From: Actinomadura terrae | Lineage (GTDB): Bacteria; Actinomycetota; Actinomycetes; Streptosporangiales; Streptosporangiaceae | Direction of reading: 5' to 3' | Assembly: GCF_022751215.1 (NCBI RefSeq) | Contig: NZ_JAICDG010000001.1 | Span: 372,001-436,000 of the forward strand | Length of the DNA: 64,000 bases | Part shown: piece after piece, positions 26,273-34,849 of the stretch | Layout: each line of letters opens with the position of its first letter | How positions within the stretch are numbered: position 1 is the stretch's first letter | Program-made: the position numbers and the translations under genes | Notes under the pieces: generated by a model | What the model was told of the DNA's origin: nothing | Database searches by the model: none | What the model saw: only the letters and a program-made list of their open reading frames with translations

Positions 26273-27073
26273 TCAACTCTCCTGGGGTTCGGCGTCGGCC
26301 TCGCCCCGCACCTTGCGCTGCGCCTTCTCCGCCTTGGCGGCGGCCTTCTCCTCGGCCTTCTCCGCCTTCGCCGCCGCCTTCTCGGCCCGCTTCTCCTGGC
26401 GCTCCATCTCCTTGCGGCGCTGCCTCGGATCCAGCGAGGGCCGCGGCTCCAGGCCCGAAATTCCGTTCCACGCGAGGTTCACGATGTGCGCGGCGACCTC
26501 CTCGCGGCGCGGCTTGCGCACGTCCAGCCACCACTGGCCCGTCATCGCGACCATTCCGACCAAGCTCTGCGCATACAGCGGTGCGAACTTGTCGTCGTAG
26601 TCGTGCCGGTCGAACTCCTGCGCGAGGATGTACTCGACCTCGCCGGCGATCTCGCTGAGGAGGCTGGCGTAGCTGCCGGTCCCGGTGCCGCCGTGCGAGT
26701 CGCGGACGAGGATGCGGAACCCGTCCGGATTCCCCTCGATGTACTCCAGCAGCGCCAGCGCGGCCTTCTCCAGCTTGCCGCGGTAGTGGGTCGCCGAGTT
26801 CAGCGACTCGGTGATCAGCCGCAGCAGTTTCTCGAACTCGCGGTCGACGACGACCGCGTACAACCCCTCCTTGCCGCCGAAGTGCTCGTACACCACCGGC
26901 TTGGAGACTCCGGCCGCGGAGGCGATCTCCTCGACCGAGGTGCCGTCCAGACCGCGCTCGGCGAACAGCGTCCGCCCGATATCGAGAAGCTGCTCGCGTC
27001 GTTCCTTGCCTGTCATCCGCTTTCTGCGGGGTCTGGGAGCGGGTTCCGTCACAGGATCAATTGTGGCGGTCAA
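26273..27073 (-). CDS. TetR/AcrR-family regulator with charged coiled-coil tail
   Basis: This 266-residue protein (from TTG 27073) has a TetR DNA-binding domain: REQLLDIGRTLFAERGLDGT, SVEEIASAAGVSKPVVYEHF (about 46-65). A ligand domain follows, then an unusual tail of about 45 residues of Lys/Glu/Ala repeats (EKRAEKAAAKAEKAEEKAAA) that should form a coiled coil. The TTG start overlaps the stop of the desaturase gene (TTGA), implying translational coupling; ATG 27016 (MTGKERREQ) is the alternative. It probably represses the desaturase operon through the palindrome at 28071-28090. Similar regulators in mycobacteria control lipid genes. Confidence 0.88.
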   Translation of the reverse strand: MTATIDPVTEPAPRPRRKRMTGKERREQLLDIGRTLFAERGLDGTSVEEIASAAGVSKPVVYEHFGGKEGLYAVVVDREFEKLLRLITESLNSATHYRGKLEKAALALLEYIEGNPDGFRILVRDSHGGTGTGSYASLLSEIAGEVEYILAQEFDRHDYDDKFAPLYAQSLVGMVAMTGQWWLDVRKPRREEVAAHIVNLAWNGISGLEPRPSLDPRQRRKEMERQEKRAEKAAAKAEKAEEKAAAKAEKAQRKVRGEADAEPQES

Positions 27074-28023
27074 CGAGCCTGCTCGGTGCGTTTGGCCGCG
27101 AGCCGCTCCGCATTCGGCCAGCGGACGTCATAGGCCCACCCCGCGCGCTCGAACGCCCAGATGATCCGCGCGCTGATGTCGACCTGCCCCCGCAGCACCC
27201 CGTGCCGCGCACAGGTCGGGTCGGAGTGGTGCAGGTTGTGCCACGACTCGCCCAGCGACGGGATGGCCAGCCACCACACGTTGCGGGACTTGTCGCGCAC
27301 CTCGAAGTGCTCCTTGCCGAACGTGTGGCAGATCGAGTTGATCGACCACGTCACGTGGTGGACGAGCGTGATCCGCACGAATCCGGCCCAGAACAGTGCG
27401 GTGAAGAACCCCGTCCACGACATCGTGAAAAGCCCGCCGAGCGCGGCGGGCAGGAAGAACGACAGCGCGACCAGCGCGGGGAACAGCTGGTGGATGCGGA
27501 CCATGTCGCGGTCGTTCAGCAGGTCCTTGGCGTACCGCGGCTTGGACGTGCGGTTGCCGTCGAACAGCCACCCGTAGTGCGCCCACACGAGCCCCTTGCC
27601 GAGCGCCTTCCAGTCGTTGCCGAACCGCCACGGCGAGTGCGGGTCGAAGTCCTTGTCGGAGTGCTTGTGGTGGCGCCGGTGGTCGGCGACCCAGGTGATG
27701 ACCGGCCCCTCGATCGCGAGGCCCCCCGCCAGCGCCATGAAGATCTTCAGCGGCCGCCGCGCCTTGAACGAGCCGTGGGTGAAGTAGCGGTGGTAGCCGA
27801 CCGTGATCCCGGCCGCGGACAGCACGTAGAACACGGCCATGATCGCGACGTCCGTCCAGCCGAGGAACCTGCCCCAGGCGAGCGGGACGGCCGCGAAGAG
27901 GGCCAGGAACGGGACGCCGGTGAACACGGCGACGAGCAGCCGCTCCGCGTTGCCCTGCTGTTCCGGGTCGAGTTCGGGGCGCCGCTGCGGCCGGGGAGGG
28001 TCGAGGGCCGGGGCCGTGGTCAT
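27070..28023 (-). CDS. Acyl-CoA (stearoyl-CoA) delta-9-type fatty acid desaturase
   Basis: A 317-residue membrane di-iron enzyme that puts a double bond into a fatty acyl-CoA. The three His boxes are GYHRYFTHG (78-83), DHRRHHKHSD (115-119) and WHNLHHSD (262-266), and four hydrophobic segments surround them, matching the DesA3/Ole1-like class. It needs an electron-donating reductase, not found here. ATG 28023 (MTTAPALDPP) has AGGAAG about 10 nt upstream; a longer frame upstream would run through the operator and is unlikely. The gene heads an operon with the TetR regulator. Confidence 0.93.
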   Translation of the reverse strand: MTTAPALDPPRPQRRPELDPEQQGNAERLLVAVFTGVPFLALFAAVPLAWGRFLGWTDVAIMAVFYVLSAAGITVGYHRYFTHGSFKARRPLKIFMALAGGLAIEGPVITWVADHRRHHKHSDKDFDPHSPWRFGNDWKALGKGLVWAHYGWLFDGNRTSKPRYAKDLLNDRDMVRIHQLFPALVALSFFLPAALGGLFTMSWTGFFTALFWAGFVRITLVHHVTWSINSICHTFGKEHFEVRDKSRNVWWLAIPSLGESWHNLHHSDPTCARHGVLRGQVDISARIIWAFERAGWAYDVRWPNAERLAAKRTEQAR

Positions 28024-28057
28024 AGAGTCACCGCTTCCTGTGTCTGGGCCTGTCCTA

Positions 28058-28090
28058 CCTACGCCACCGTAACCTACGCCTTCGTAGGTT
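28058..28090. promoter_or_regulatory. Palindromic operator upstream of the desaturase-TetR operon
   Basis: AACCTACG-CCTT-CGTAGGTT at 28071-28090 is a perfect 8+4+8 inverted repeat. A weaker copy CCTACG-CCAC-CGTAAC (28058-28073) overlaps it, centred 15 bp closer to the gene. The size and symmetry suit a TetR dimer pair. Confidence 0.7.
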
Positions 28091-28421
28091 GTGCAGTGGC
28101 GAACGGTAAATTCAGTGGGAATCTCCCCCACGGGCCGCATAACTCACATGCAGCGCACCGGTCCGGTCTCCGTGGGAGGGGGCACGACGGGCCCCTCACC
28201 CAGCACGAACGCGCGGCCCCCGGCAAAGGTTCGCGCCGACCGGCGGTACGAGGACGAAGTGCTCGCCTCCGGCCGCCCTAAACCAATCCGGACGAACATC
28301 ACCATCTCGGTCGCCCCTCGCCGGGGCCCGGGGCGCGGGACAATAGACTGTGATCGTCCCCGCAGGCTCGGTATCGTTGGGGCGCCCGGGCGGTCGGCCG
28401 TGTCCGAACTGTCCGCTTTGA

Positions 28422-28493
28422 TCCGGCGTGGTGTAATTGGCAGCACAAGGGTTTTTGGTGCCCTTAGACAAGGTTCGAGTCCTTGCGCCGGAG
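28422..28493 (+). tRNA. tRNA-Gln (anticodon TTG)
   Basis: A 72-nt cloverleaf. The acceptor stem TCCGGCG pairs with CGCCGGA, followed by discriminator G. The anticodon arm AGGGT-TTTTGGT-GCCCT has anticodon TTG at loop positions 34-36. The T arm is CAAGG-TTCGAGT-CCTTG. No CCA is encoded. It lies just before glmU, as in streptomycetes. Confidence 0.96.
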
Positions 28494-28660
28494 CTGTCCG
28501 CGACGCCGGGGATCGCAGGTCGCCCGGGTGGGGCGGACGCGGCGGCGGTGGCGGGCGGTATCCTTCCCCGTGTCGGGTGCGCTGCGGGCTCCAGGAGGCC
28601 GTCGCAGCAGGTAGACAGCCCGACCAGGAAACCTGTCCGCGACGCCGAGGAGCCTCCCCA

Positions 28661-30097
28661 GTGAGCGCCAGCCGCCCGGCAGCCGTCATCGTCCTCGCCG
28701 CCGGCGAGGGAACCCGGATGAAGTCCCGCACCTCGAAGGTGCTCCACGAGCTCTGCGGGCGCAGCATGCTCGGCCATGTACTGGCCGCTGCCCGCGAGCT
28801 GGAACCCGGGCGGCTCGTCGTCGTCGTGGGGCACAGACGCGAGCAGGTCGCCGAGCACCTCGCCGCGCACGCGCCGGACGCCGAGACCGCCGTCCAGGAG
28901 GTGCGGTCCGGCACCGGCCACGCCGTGCGGATGGCGCTGGAGCAGACCGGCGCGCTGAACGGCACCGTCGTGGTCACCAACGGTGACCACCCGCTGCTGC
29001 GCGGGGAGACGCTCGCGGCGCTCGTCCGCGCCCACGAGGACGAGGGCAACGCGGCGACGATCCTCACCACCGAGATCCCCGACCCGACCGGCTACGGGCG
29101 AATCGTCCGCGCGGCCGACGGCGGCGTCTCCGCGATCGTGGAGCACAAGGACGCCGACGCGACCGAACGCTCGATCAACGAGATCAACGTCGGCATGTAC
29201 GCCTTCGACGGCACGCTGCTGGAGGACGCGCTCAAGCGCGTGACCACCGACAACGCCAAGGGCGAGGAGTACCTCACCGACGTCGTCGAGATCATGCGCG
29301 CCGACGGCCACCGCGCGGGCGCGCACCTGGCCGCCGACTGGGTCGAGACCCAGGGCGTCAACGACAAGGTGCAGCTCGCCCAGGCCCGCCGCCAGCTCAA
29401 CGACCGGATCCTGGAGGCGCACATGCGCGCCGGGGTCACGATCGCCGACCCGGCGACCACCTGGATCGACGTGGGCGTGACCGCCGAGCCGGACGCCGAG
29501 ATCCTCCCGGGTACCCAGCTGCACGGCGAGACCCACCTGGGCGAGGGCGCCCGGGTGGGCCCGAACTGCACGCTGACCGACACCCGGGTAGGCCCCGGCG
29601 CGACCGTCATCAACGCGGTCTGCGTGGACGCCGAGATCGGCCCCGAGGCGTCCGTGGGCCCCTACGCCTACCTCCGTCCCGGCACGAGGCTGGGCCGCAA
29701 GGCGAAGGCGGGCACCTACGTGGAGACCAAGAACGCCGACATCGGCGAGGGCTCCAAGGTCCCGCACCTGACCTACGTCGGGGACGCGGAGATCGGCGAG
29801 CACTCCAACATCGGCGCCAGCTCGGTCTTCGTGAACTACGACGGCGTCGAGAAGCACCGCAGCGTGATCGGCTCCCACGTCCGCACGGGCAGCGACAACA
29901 TGTTCGTCGCGCCCGTGACGGTCGGGGACGGCGCCTACACGGCGGCCGGCTCGGTGATCGTCCAGGACGTCCCGCCCGGCGCGATGGCCGTCGCGCGGGC
30001 CCGCCAGCGCAATGTCGAGGGCTGGGTGGAGCGCAGGCGCGCCGGCACCCCGGCGGCCGAGGCGGCCCGCCGGGCCCGGGAGGACGCGGGCGAGTAG
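28661..30097 (+). CDS. glmU: Bifunctional GlcNAc-1-P uridyltransferase / GlcN-1-P acetyltransferase
   Basis: This 478-residue cytoplasmic enzyme makes UDP-GlcNAc for peptidoglycan and surface polysaccharide. The uridyltransferase half starts [20 protein letters not shown] (10-29) and has NGDHPLL. The second half is a left-handed beta helix of hexapeptide repeats ([39 protein letters not shown]) carrying the acetyltransferase site. GTG 28661 follows GAGGAG with an 8-nt spacer; the longer open frame upstream crosses the tRNA and is not coding. The next gene, prs, follows at 131 bp. Confidence 0.97.
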   Translation: MSASRPAAVIVLAAGEGTRMKSRTSKVLHELCGRSMLGHVLAAARELEPGRLVVVVGHRREQVAEHLAAHAPDAETAVQEVRSGTGHAVRMALEQTGALNGTVVVTNGDHPLLRGETLAALVRAHEDEGNAATILTTEIPDPTGYGRIVRAADGGVSAIVEHKDADATERSINEINVGMYAFDGTLLEDALKRVTTDNAKGEEYLTDVVEIMRADGHRAGAHLAADWVETQGVNDKVQLAQARRQLNDRILEAHMRAGVTIADPATTWIDVGVTAEPDAEILPGTQLHGETHLGEGARVGPNCTLTDTRVGPGATVINAVCVDAEIGPEASVGPYAYLRPGTRLGRKAKAGTYVETKNADIGEGSKVPHLTYVGDAEIGEHSNIGASSVFVNYDGVEKHRSVIGSHVRTGSDNMFVAPVTVGDGAYTAAGSVIVQDVPPGAMAVARARQRNVEGWVERRRAGTPAAEAARRAREDAGE

Positions 30098-30228
30098 CCC
30101 CGGAAGGCGGGACAACGGTGTTCCCCCGAACAACAGGACAGTCCGCGCGCCACGAGACCCATGTGGCGCGGGGCAAGTGGGGACGACAACCCACGTATGA
30201 AAATTCGAGCGAGGGGGAGTTGTCAGAG

Positions 30229-31209
30229 GTGAGTGGGATCAAAGCGAGCGGTCAGAAGAAGCTGATGCTCTTCACCGGCCGAGCCCACCCGGACCTGGCC
30301 AAGGAAGTAGCCGACAACCTCCAGGTCGATCTCACGCCGACCTCCGCGTACGACTTCGCCAACGGTGAGACGTTCGTCCGGTTCCTGGAGTCGGTGCGCG
30401 GCTCCGACGCGTTCGTGATCCAGAGCCACACCGCGCCGATCAACCAGTGGATCATGGAGCAGCTGATCATGGTGGACGCGCTCAAGCGCGCCTCCGCCAA
30501 GCGGATCACCGTGGTCGCCCCGTTCTTCGGCTACGCCCGCCAGGACAAGAAGCACCGCGGCCGCGAGCCGATCTCGGCCCGCCTGATGGCCGACCTGTTC
30601 AAGACAGCCGGCGCCGACCGCCTGATCACCGTGGACCTGCACACCGCGCAGATTCAGGGCTTCTTCGACGGCCCGGTCGACCACCTGTTCGCCCTCGACC
30701 TGCTGGCCCAGCACTTCGAGCGCCGCCTGGACACCTCGAAGGTCACCGTCGTGGCCCCCGACGCGGGCCGCGTCCGCGTCACCGAGCGCTGGTCGGACCG
30801 CCTGGGCGGCGTCCCGATGGCGATCATCCACAAGAAGCGCGACCCCGACGTCGCGAACGAGGTCAAGGTCTTCGACGTGGTCGGCGAGGTCAAGGGCCGC
30901 ACCTGCGTGGTCGTCGACGACATGATCGACACCGGCGGCACCATCGTGAAGGCCGCCGACGCCCTCTTCGACCACGGCGCGACCAAGGTAGTGGTAGCCG
31001 CCACCCACGGCGTCCTCTCGGGCCCGGCAGTAGACCGCCTGAAGAACTCCAGGGTCTCCGAGGTAGTCCTGACCAACACCCTCCCCATCCCCGAAGACAA
31101 GCAGTTCGACAAACTCACAGTCCTGTCGATCGCCCCCCTGGTAGCCAGAGCCATCAACGAGGTCTTCAGCGACGGCTCAGTAACCAGCCTCTTCGGAGGC
31201 CACAGTTAA
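30229..31209 (+). CDS. prs: Ribose-phosphate pyrophosphokinase (PRPP synthetase)
   Basis: A 326-residue enzyme that makes PRPP from ribose-5-phosphate and ATP for nucleotide, His and Trp synthesis. KLMLFTGRAHPDLAKEVADN, the flexible catalytic loop YARQDKKHRGREPISARLM (about 102-120) and the PRPP loop VVVDDMIDTGGTIVKAA (about 226-242) are diagnostic of class I Prs. Start GTG 30229 has GGGGGAG about 9 nt upstream; the in-frame TTG 30220 sits on that site and is less likely. The gene is followed by the long inverted repeat. Confidence 0.96.
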   Translation: MSGIKASGQKKLMLFTGRAHPDLAKEVADNLQVDLTPTSAYDFANGETFVRFLESVRGSDAFVIQSHTAPINQWIMEQLIMVDALKRASAKRITVVAPFFGYARQDKKHRGREPISARLMADLFKTAGADRLITVDLHTAQIQGFFDGPVDHLFALDLLAQHFERRLDTSKVTVVAPDAGRVRVTERWSDRLGGVPMAIIHKKRDPDVANEVKVFDVVGEVKGRTCVVVDDMIDTGGTIVKAADALFDHGATKVVVAATHGVLSGPAVDRLKNSRVSEVVLTNTLPIPEDKQFDKLTVLSIAPLVARAINEVFSDGSVTSLFGGHS

Positions 31210-31210
31210 C

Positions 31211-31352
31211 ATTGCAGTGCCCTCGGCGTCAGGCGCAGAGCGCCTTCCTTCGACGGGCCCTGCGGCGATCGCTGCATCGCTCCGAACTCGCCTGGCGGCT
31301 CGCTGCGCGATCAGGTCCTCGCAAGCTCGAACCTGGCTTCGCACGCGATCGC
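31211..31352 (+). repeat. Left arm of long inverted repeat
   Basis: This 142-bp arm pairs with the arm at 31471-31614 with high identity, roughly 85-90% by eye. It starts ATTGCAGTGCCCTCGGCGTC right after the prs stop and contains CTCGCCTGGCGGCTCG. The loop of about 118 bp (31353-31470) does not pair. The element could fold into a very long hairpin in RNA. Confidence 0.85.
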
Positions 31353-31470
31353 GGGGCTGGGCTTGTTGACGCCTGAGCAGTCGGCTGAGGCCAGCGTGCC
31401 CCAAGAGGAGCAACCCCTCACGTAAGCGCGGACAGCAACCACCACGCCAACCCCCGACAAGCGGAAAGGT

Positions 31471-31614
31471 TGCGATCGCGTCCGAAGGCAAGTTCGAGCT
31501 TGCGAGAACTTGATCGCGAAGCGAGCCGCCAGGCGAGTTCGGAGCGATGCCAGCGATCGCCGGAGTGTCCGCCGAAGGAGGGCGCTCTGCGCCTGACGCC
31601 AAGGACACTCCAAT
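31471..31614 (-). repeat. Right arm of long inverted repeat
   Basis: This is the reverse complement partner of 31211-31352. It begins GCGATCGCGTCCGAAGGC and ends AAGGACACTCCAAT. Differences are scattered substitutions and one or two 1-nt indels, so the arms diverged after they formed. No flanking target-site duplication or transposase is visible. Confidence 0.85.
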
Positions 31615-31808
31615 AGATACTGCTAGACTTGTGCAATCCGCGTATGCCCCGGGTCGTTCAGTGCGGTGCCTGTCCGGAGTCGCACTCCCTGGGGAACGCA
31701 AAGAATCTTCGAGGCGCCTGACGCGTCGAGCATCGCCTGATTCGCTCTGTCCGTAGCGGACGTCCATGACGGACGGCCGTGGATCGCAACAAACGAGGAG
31801 TTTTCGCC

Positions 31809-32426
31809 GTGTCCGAGGTACGCATCGCCGCCGAACCGCGCACCGAGTTCGGCAAGGGTGCCGCGCGGCGCACCCGCCGGGCCGGCAAGGTGCCCGCCGT
31901 CCTCTATGGTCACGGCACCGACCCGCAGCACATCTCCCTGCCCGGGCACGAGCTGATGCTCGCGCTGAAGACGCCGAACGTGCTGCTGACGATCGAGGGG
32001 CTCGGGAACGGGTCGGAGCTGGCGCTGCCGAAGGACGTGCAGCGCGACCCGATCAAGGGGTTCCTGGAGCACGTCGACCTGCTGCTGGTGAAGCGCGGCG
32101 AGAAGGTCGTCGTGGACCTGCCGGTGAACGTGGTGGGCGACGTGGTCGCGGGCGGCCGTCTCGTCCAGACCGAGGTGCAGATCTCGGTGGAGGCCGAGGC
32201 GACGCACATTCCGGAGTCGGTCGACCTCGACATCTCGGGCCTGGAGATCGACTCGCAGGTGCTCGCGAAGGACCTGAAGCTCCCGCAGGGCACGGCGCTC
32301 GCGGCGGACGAGGAGACGCTGATCGTCCAGATCGTGGACGCGACGGTGTCGACCGAGCCGGCCGCCGAGGAGACCGAGGAGGCCGCGGGCGAGGGCGCCG
32401 AGGGCGCGGAGCCCGCCGCCGAGTAA
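31809..32426 (+). CDS. rplY: 50S ribosomal protein L25 / general stress protein Ctc
   Basis: This 205-residue protein binds 5S rRNA. The N-terminal L25 domain has RTEFGKGAARRTRRAGKVPA and VLYGHGTDPQHISLP; the C-terminal TL5/Ctc beta domain follows (VVDLPVNVVGDVVAGG, DISGLEIDSQVLAKDL), and the end is a highly acidic Glu/Ala tail typical of actinobacterial Ctc. GTG 31809 has GAGGAG 8 nt upstream. The classic order prs-rplY-pth is kept. Confidence 0.95.
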   Translation: MSEVRIAAEPRTEFGKGAARRTRRAGKVPAVLYGHGTDPQHISLPGHELMLALKTPNVLLTIEGLGNGSELALPKDVQRDPIKGFLEHVDLLLVKRGEKVVVDLPVNVVGDVVAGGRLVQTEVQISVEAEATHIPESVDLDISGLEIDSQVLAKDLKLPQGTALAADEETLIVQIVDATVSTEPAAEETEEAAGEGAEGAEPAAE

Positions 32427-32442
32427 GGCCGGGACGTGTGAC

Positions 32443-32472
32443 GGCCCCCGCAGGTGCATACCTGCGGGGGCC
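32443..32472 (+). terminator. Strong hairpin between rplY and pth
   Basis: GGCCCCCGCAGGT and ACCTGCGGGGGCC form a perfect 13-bp stem with loop GCAT, 16 bp after the rplY stop and 8 bp before the pth ribosome site. There is no T-run. It may be an intrinsic terminator or attenuator that lowers pth relative to rplY. Confidence 0.7.
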
Positions 32473-32488
32473 TTCGCGGTGAGGAGGC

Positions 32489-33061
32489 GTGGTGGACGTC
32501 TGGCTGGTGGTGGGCCTGGGCAACCCGGGGCCGTCCTACGCGGGCAACCGGCACAACGCCGGGTTCATGGTGCTGGACGTGCTGGCGGAGCGGACAGGTG
32601 GGCGGTTCAAGTCGCACAAGGCCCGGTCGGAGGTGCTGGAGGGGCGGCTGGCCGGGGCGCGGGTGGTGCTGGCGAAGCCGCGGACGTACATGAACGAGTC
32701 GGGCGGGCCGGTGAAGGCGCTGCGGGACTTCTACAAGGTGCCGGTGGAGCGCATCGTGGTCGTCCACGACGAGCTGGACATCCCGTTCGGGGCGTTGAGG
32801 CTGAAGCAGGGCGGCGGTGACAACGGTCACAACGGGCTGCGGTCGGTGACCAGGTCGCTGGGCGACAAGGAGTACCTGCGGGTGCGGTTCGGGGTGGGGC
32901 GCCCGCCGGGGCGCATGGACCCGGCGGCGTTCGTGCTGAAGGACTTCTCGGCGGCGGAGCGCAAGGAGCTGGCGCTGGAGGTCGACCGGGCGGCGGACGC
33001 GGTGGAGGCGCTCCTGCGCGAGGGGCTGGGCGCGGCACAGAACACCTATCACTCGGGGTGA
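32489..33061 (+). CDS. pth: Peptidyl-tRNA hydrolase
   Basis: This 190-residue enzyme releases peptides from prematurely dropped peptidyl-tRNA. The catalytic set is visible: GLGNPGPSY (Asn12), [11 protein letters not shown] (His22), [11 protein letters not shown] (Asp near 95) and [10 protein letters not shown]. Two adjacent GTG codons (32489, 32492) follow GAGGAGG; the second has the better 4-nt spacer. mfd, usually close by in actinobacteria, is 30.8 kb away here. Confidence 0.96.
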   Translation: MVDVWLVVGLGNPGPSYAGNRHNAGFMVLDVLAERTGGRFKSHKARSEVLEGRLAGARVVLAKPRTYMNESGGPVKALRDFYKVPVERIVVVHDELDIPFGALRLKQGGGDNGHNGLRSVTRSLGDKEYLRVRFGVGRPPGRMDPAAFVLKDFSAAERKELALEVDRAADAVEALLREGLGAAQNTYHSG

Positions 33062-33123
33062 CTGTTCAGTTTCGTCCGATGTCGGCCGCGGGAACGCGGC
33101 AACGGTAATGGCCTCGTAAGATT

Positions 33124-33146
33124 CATCACGAATGAGCTTCGTGATG
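33124..33146. promoter_or_regulatory. Perfect 9-bp inverted repeat upstream of the polysaccharide cluster
   Basis: CATCACGAA-TGAGC-TTCGTGATG lies 85 bp before the first polysaccharide gene and 63 bp after the pth stop. It has no T-run and modest GC, so an operator is more likely than a terminator. The 14-bp centre-to-centre spacing of the half-sites suits a dimeric regulator. Confidence 0.6.
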
Positions 33147-33230
33147 TGTGTGAACCTGGAGCGCCCCTCACCCGTCTTCGAGGTGAACCGGGGGTTCCGG
33201 GGCGGGCGTTACAGGGGACGGTGAGGGCGT

Positions 33231-34706
33231 ATGGCCATCGTTGACAAGGTCGAGGCCGAGTCACCGGTGAGCCGTGACCAACGTCGTCCCCCGGCACAGG
33301 ACTGGGGGACCCGGTACCGCCGGTTCGCGGGCGCGCTCGACTTCCTCAGCATGCTCGCGGCGGGCGTGATCGCGTTCGCGCTCCGCTTCCCCGGCGTGCC
33401 GAGCGACCCGACGGCGCCGTACGTGGCGCTGACGGTGGCGCTGCCGGTCCTGTGGGTGCCGCTGCTGATGCTGTGCCGGGCCTACCAGCCGCGCTACATC
33501 GGCGTCGGGTACGAGGAGTTCCACCGGGTGCTGCGGGCGGGGTTCATCTTCACCGCGACGCTCGCGATCCTCGCGTACGCGACGAAGACGGAGGTCGCGC
33601 GCGGCTACGTCGTGATGGCGATGCCGCTCGGCACGTTCCTCGACCTGGTGCTGCGGTACCGGCTGCGCAAGTGGCTGCACCGCAAGCGCTGGAACGGGGA
33701 GTGCATGCGGCGGGTGGTGGCGGTGGGGCACCGCACGTCGGTCGCCGACCTGATCCGCCTGTTGAAGCAGAAGCGCTACCACGGGATGAGCATCGCGGCG
33801 GTGTGCCTGCCCGCGCCGCTGGTGTCGGGCGACGACGCGGTCGGCGAGGTCGAGGGCGTGCCGGTGCTCGGCCACTTCGGGCAGGCCGCGGCGGTCGCCG
33901 AGCGGATCGGCGCGGACTCGGTCGCGGTGCTGGCGTGTCCGGAGATGGACGGGGTGGCGCTGCGCCGGCTGGCGTGGCAGATAGAACGCGACGACGTCGA
34001 GCTGGTGGTGGCGCCCGCCCTGATGGACGTGACGGGCCCGCGCATCTCGATCCGACCGGTGTCGGGGCTGCCGCTGCTGCACGTGGAGCACCCGGAGCTG
34101 GACGGCAGCCGCAAGATCCTCAAGGGCCTGTTCGACCGGACGGCGGCGCTCGGCGGCCTGGTGCTGATGAGCCCGCTGCTGCTGGTCGTCGCGTTCCTGA
34201 TCAAGACGACCAGCGCGGGGCCGGTGATGTTCCGGCAGGTGCGGGTGGGGCGCGGCGGCCGCGAGTTCACCGTGCTCAAGTTCCGCACGATGGTGCAGGA
34301 CGCGGAGTCCCGCAAGGGCGCGCTGATGGAACGTAACGAGAACGACGGCGTGCTATTCAAGATCAGGCAGGACCCGCGGATCACCCGGGTCGGCCGGTGG
34401 CTGCGCCGCTACTCGCTGGACGAGCTGCCGCAGCTCATCAACGTGCTGCGCGGCGACATGTCGCTGGTGGGGCCGCGCCCGCCGCTGCCGGAGGAGGTCG
34501 CCCAGTACGGCGGCGACGTGTACCGCAGGCTGGTGGTGAAGCCGGGGCTGACGGGCCTGTGGCAGGTGAGCGGCCGCTCCGACCTGACCTGGGAGGAGTC
34601 GGTCCGGCTCGACCTGCGCTACGTCGACAACTGGTCGCTGGCCCTCGACCTCCAGATCATGTGGAAGACGTGGTCGGCGGTGTTCCGGGGCTCCGGGGCG
34701 TACTGA
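33231..34706 (+). CDS. Polyprenyl-phosphate glycosylphosphotransferase (WbaP/CpsE-like initiating sugar transferase)
   Basis: This 491-residue membrane enzyme puts the first sugar-1-phosphate onto undecaprenyl phosphate. The N-terminal half has four to five membrane helices and a CoA-binding-like middle domain (RRVVAVGHRTSVADLIRLLK). The C-terminal PF02397 domain has KGLFDRTAALGGLVLMSPLL, VLKFRTMVQDAE, SLDELPQLINVLRGDMS, LVGPRP and GLTGLWQVSGRS. GAGG lies 6 nt before the ATG. It heads the polysaccharide region, downstream of a 9-bp palindrome. The first sugar is not deducible (glucose or galactose are usual). Confidence 0.93.
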   Translation: MAIVDKVEAESPVSRDQRRPPAQDWGTRYRRFAGALDFLSMLAAGVIAFALRFPGVPSDPTAPYVALTVALPVLWVPLLMLCRAYQPRYIGVGYEEFHRVLRAGFIFTATLAILAYATKTEVARGYVVMAMPLGTFLDLVLRYRLRKWLHRKRWNGECMRRVVAVGHRTSVADLIRLLKQKRYHGMSIAAVCLPAPLVSGDDAVGEVEGVPVLGHFGQAAAVAERIGADSVAVLACPEMDGVALRRLAWQIERDDVELVVAPALMDVTGPRISIRPVSGLPLLHVEHPELDGSRKILKGLFDRTAALGGLVLMSPLLLVVAFLIKTTSAGPVMFRQVRVGRGGREFTVLKFRTMVQDAESRKGALMERNENDGVLFKIRQDPRITRVGRWLRRYSLDELPQLINVLRGDMSLVGPRPPLPEEVAQYGGDVYRRLVVKPGLTGLWQVSGRSDLTWEESVRLDLRYVDNWSLALDLQIMWKTWSAVFRGSGAY

Positions 34707-34849
34707 CCCCGGGGTTCTAATTGTCTGGCATGGCGGTCTGGGATCGGTAAGCGTCCTCGGGCATCCTGGCACCCTGGCACAAGCCGGGATCGGGTATCCA
34801 TGAGATCGTGGGTCGGACGTATCTTCCGAGACAGGAACGTGATCGAGGG

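Larger units (their letters stand above)
31210..31808. other. 599-bp intergenic region prs-rplY with repeat element
   Basis: It holds the 404-bp inverted-repeat element (31211-31614) and then about 190 bp leading to rplY, where CTAGACTTG near 31623 and the ribosome site GAGGAG (31795-31800) are visible. Short frames inside the repeat (for example 31311-31613, minus) follow the repeat sequence on both arms and look like chance ORFs. Confidence 0.6.

Noticed and set aside
31311..31613. 100-codon ORF in the long inverted repeat
   Set aside because: Its sequence follows the repeat arms, it has no ribosome site, and the opposite arm encodes a related frame by symmetry; it is most likely a chance ORF of the element.
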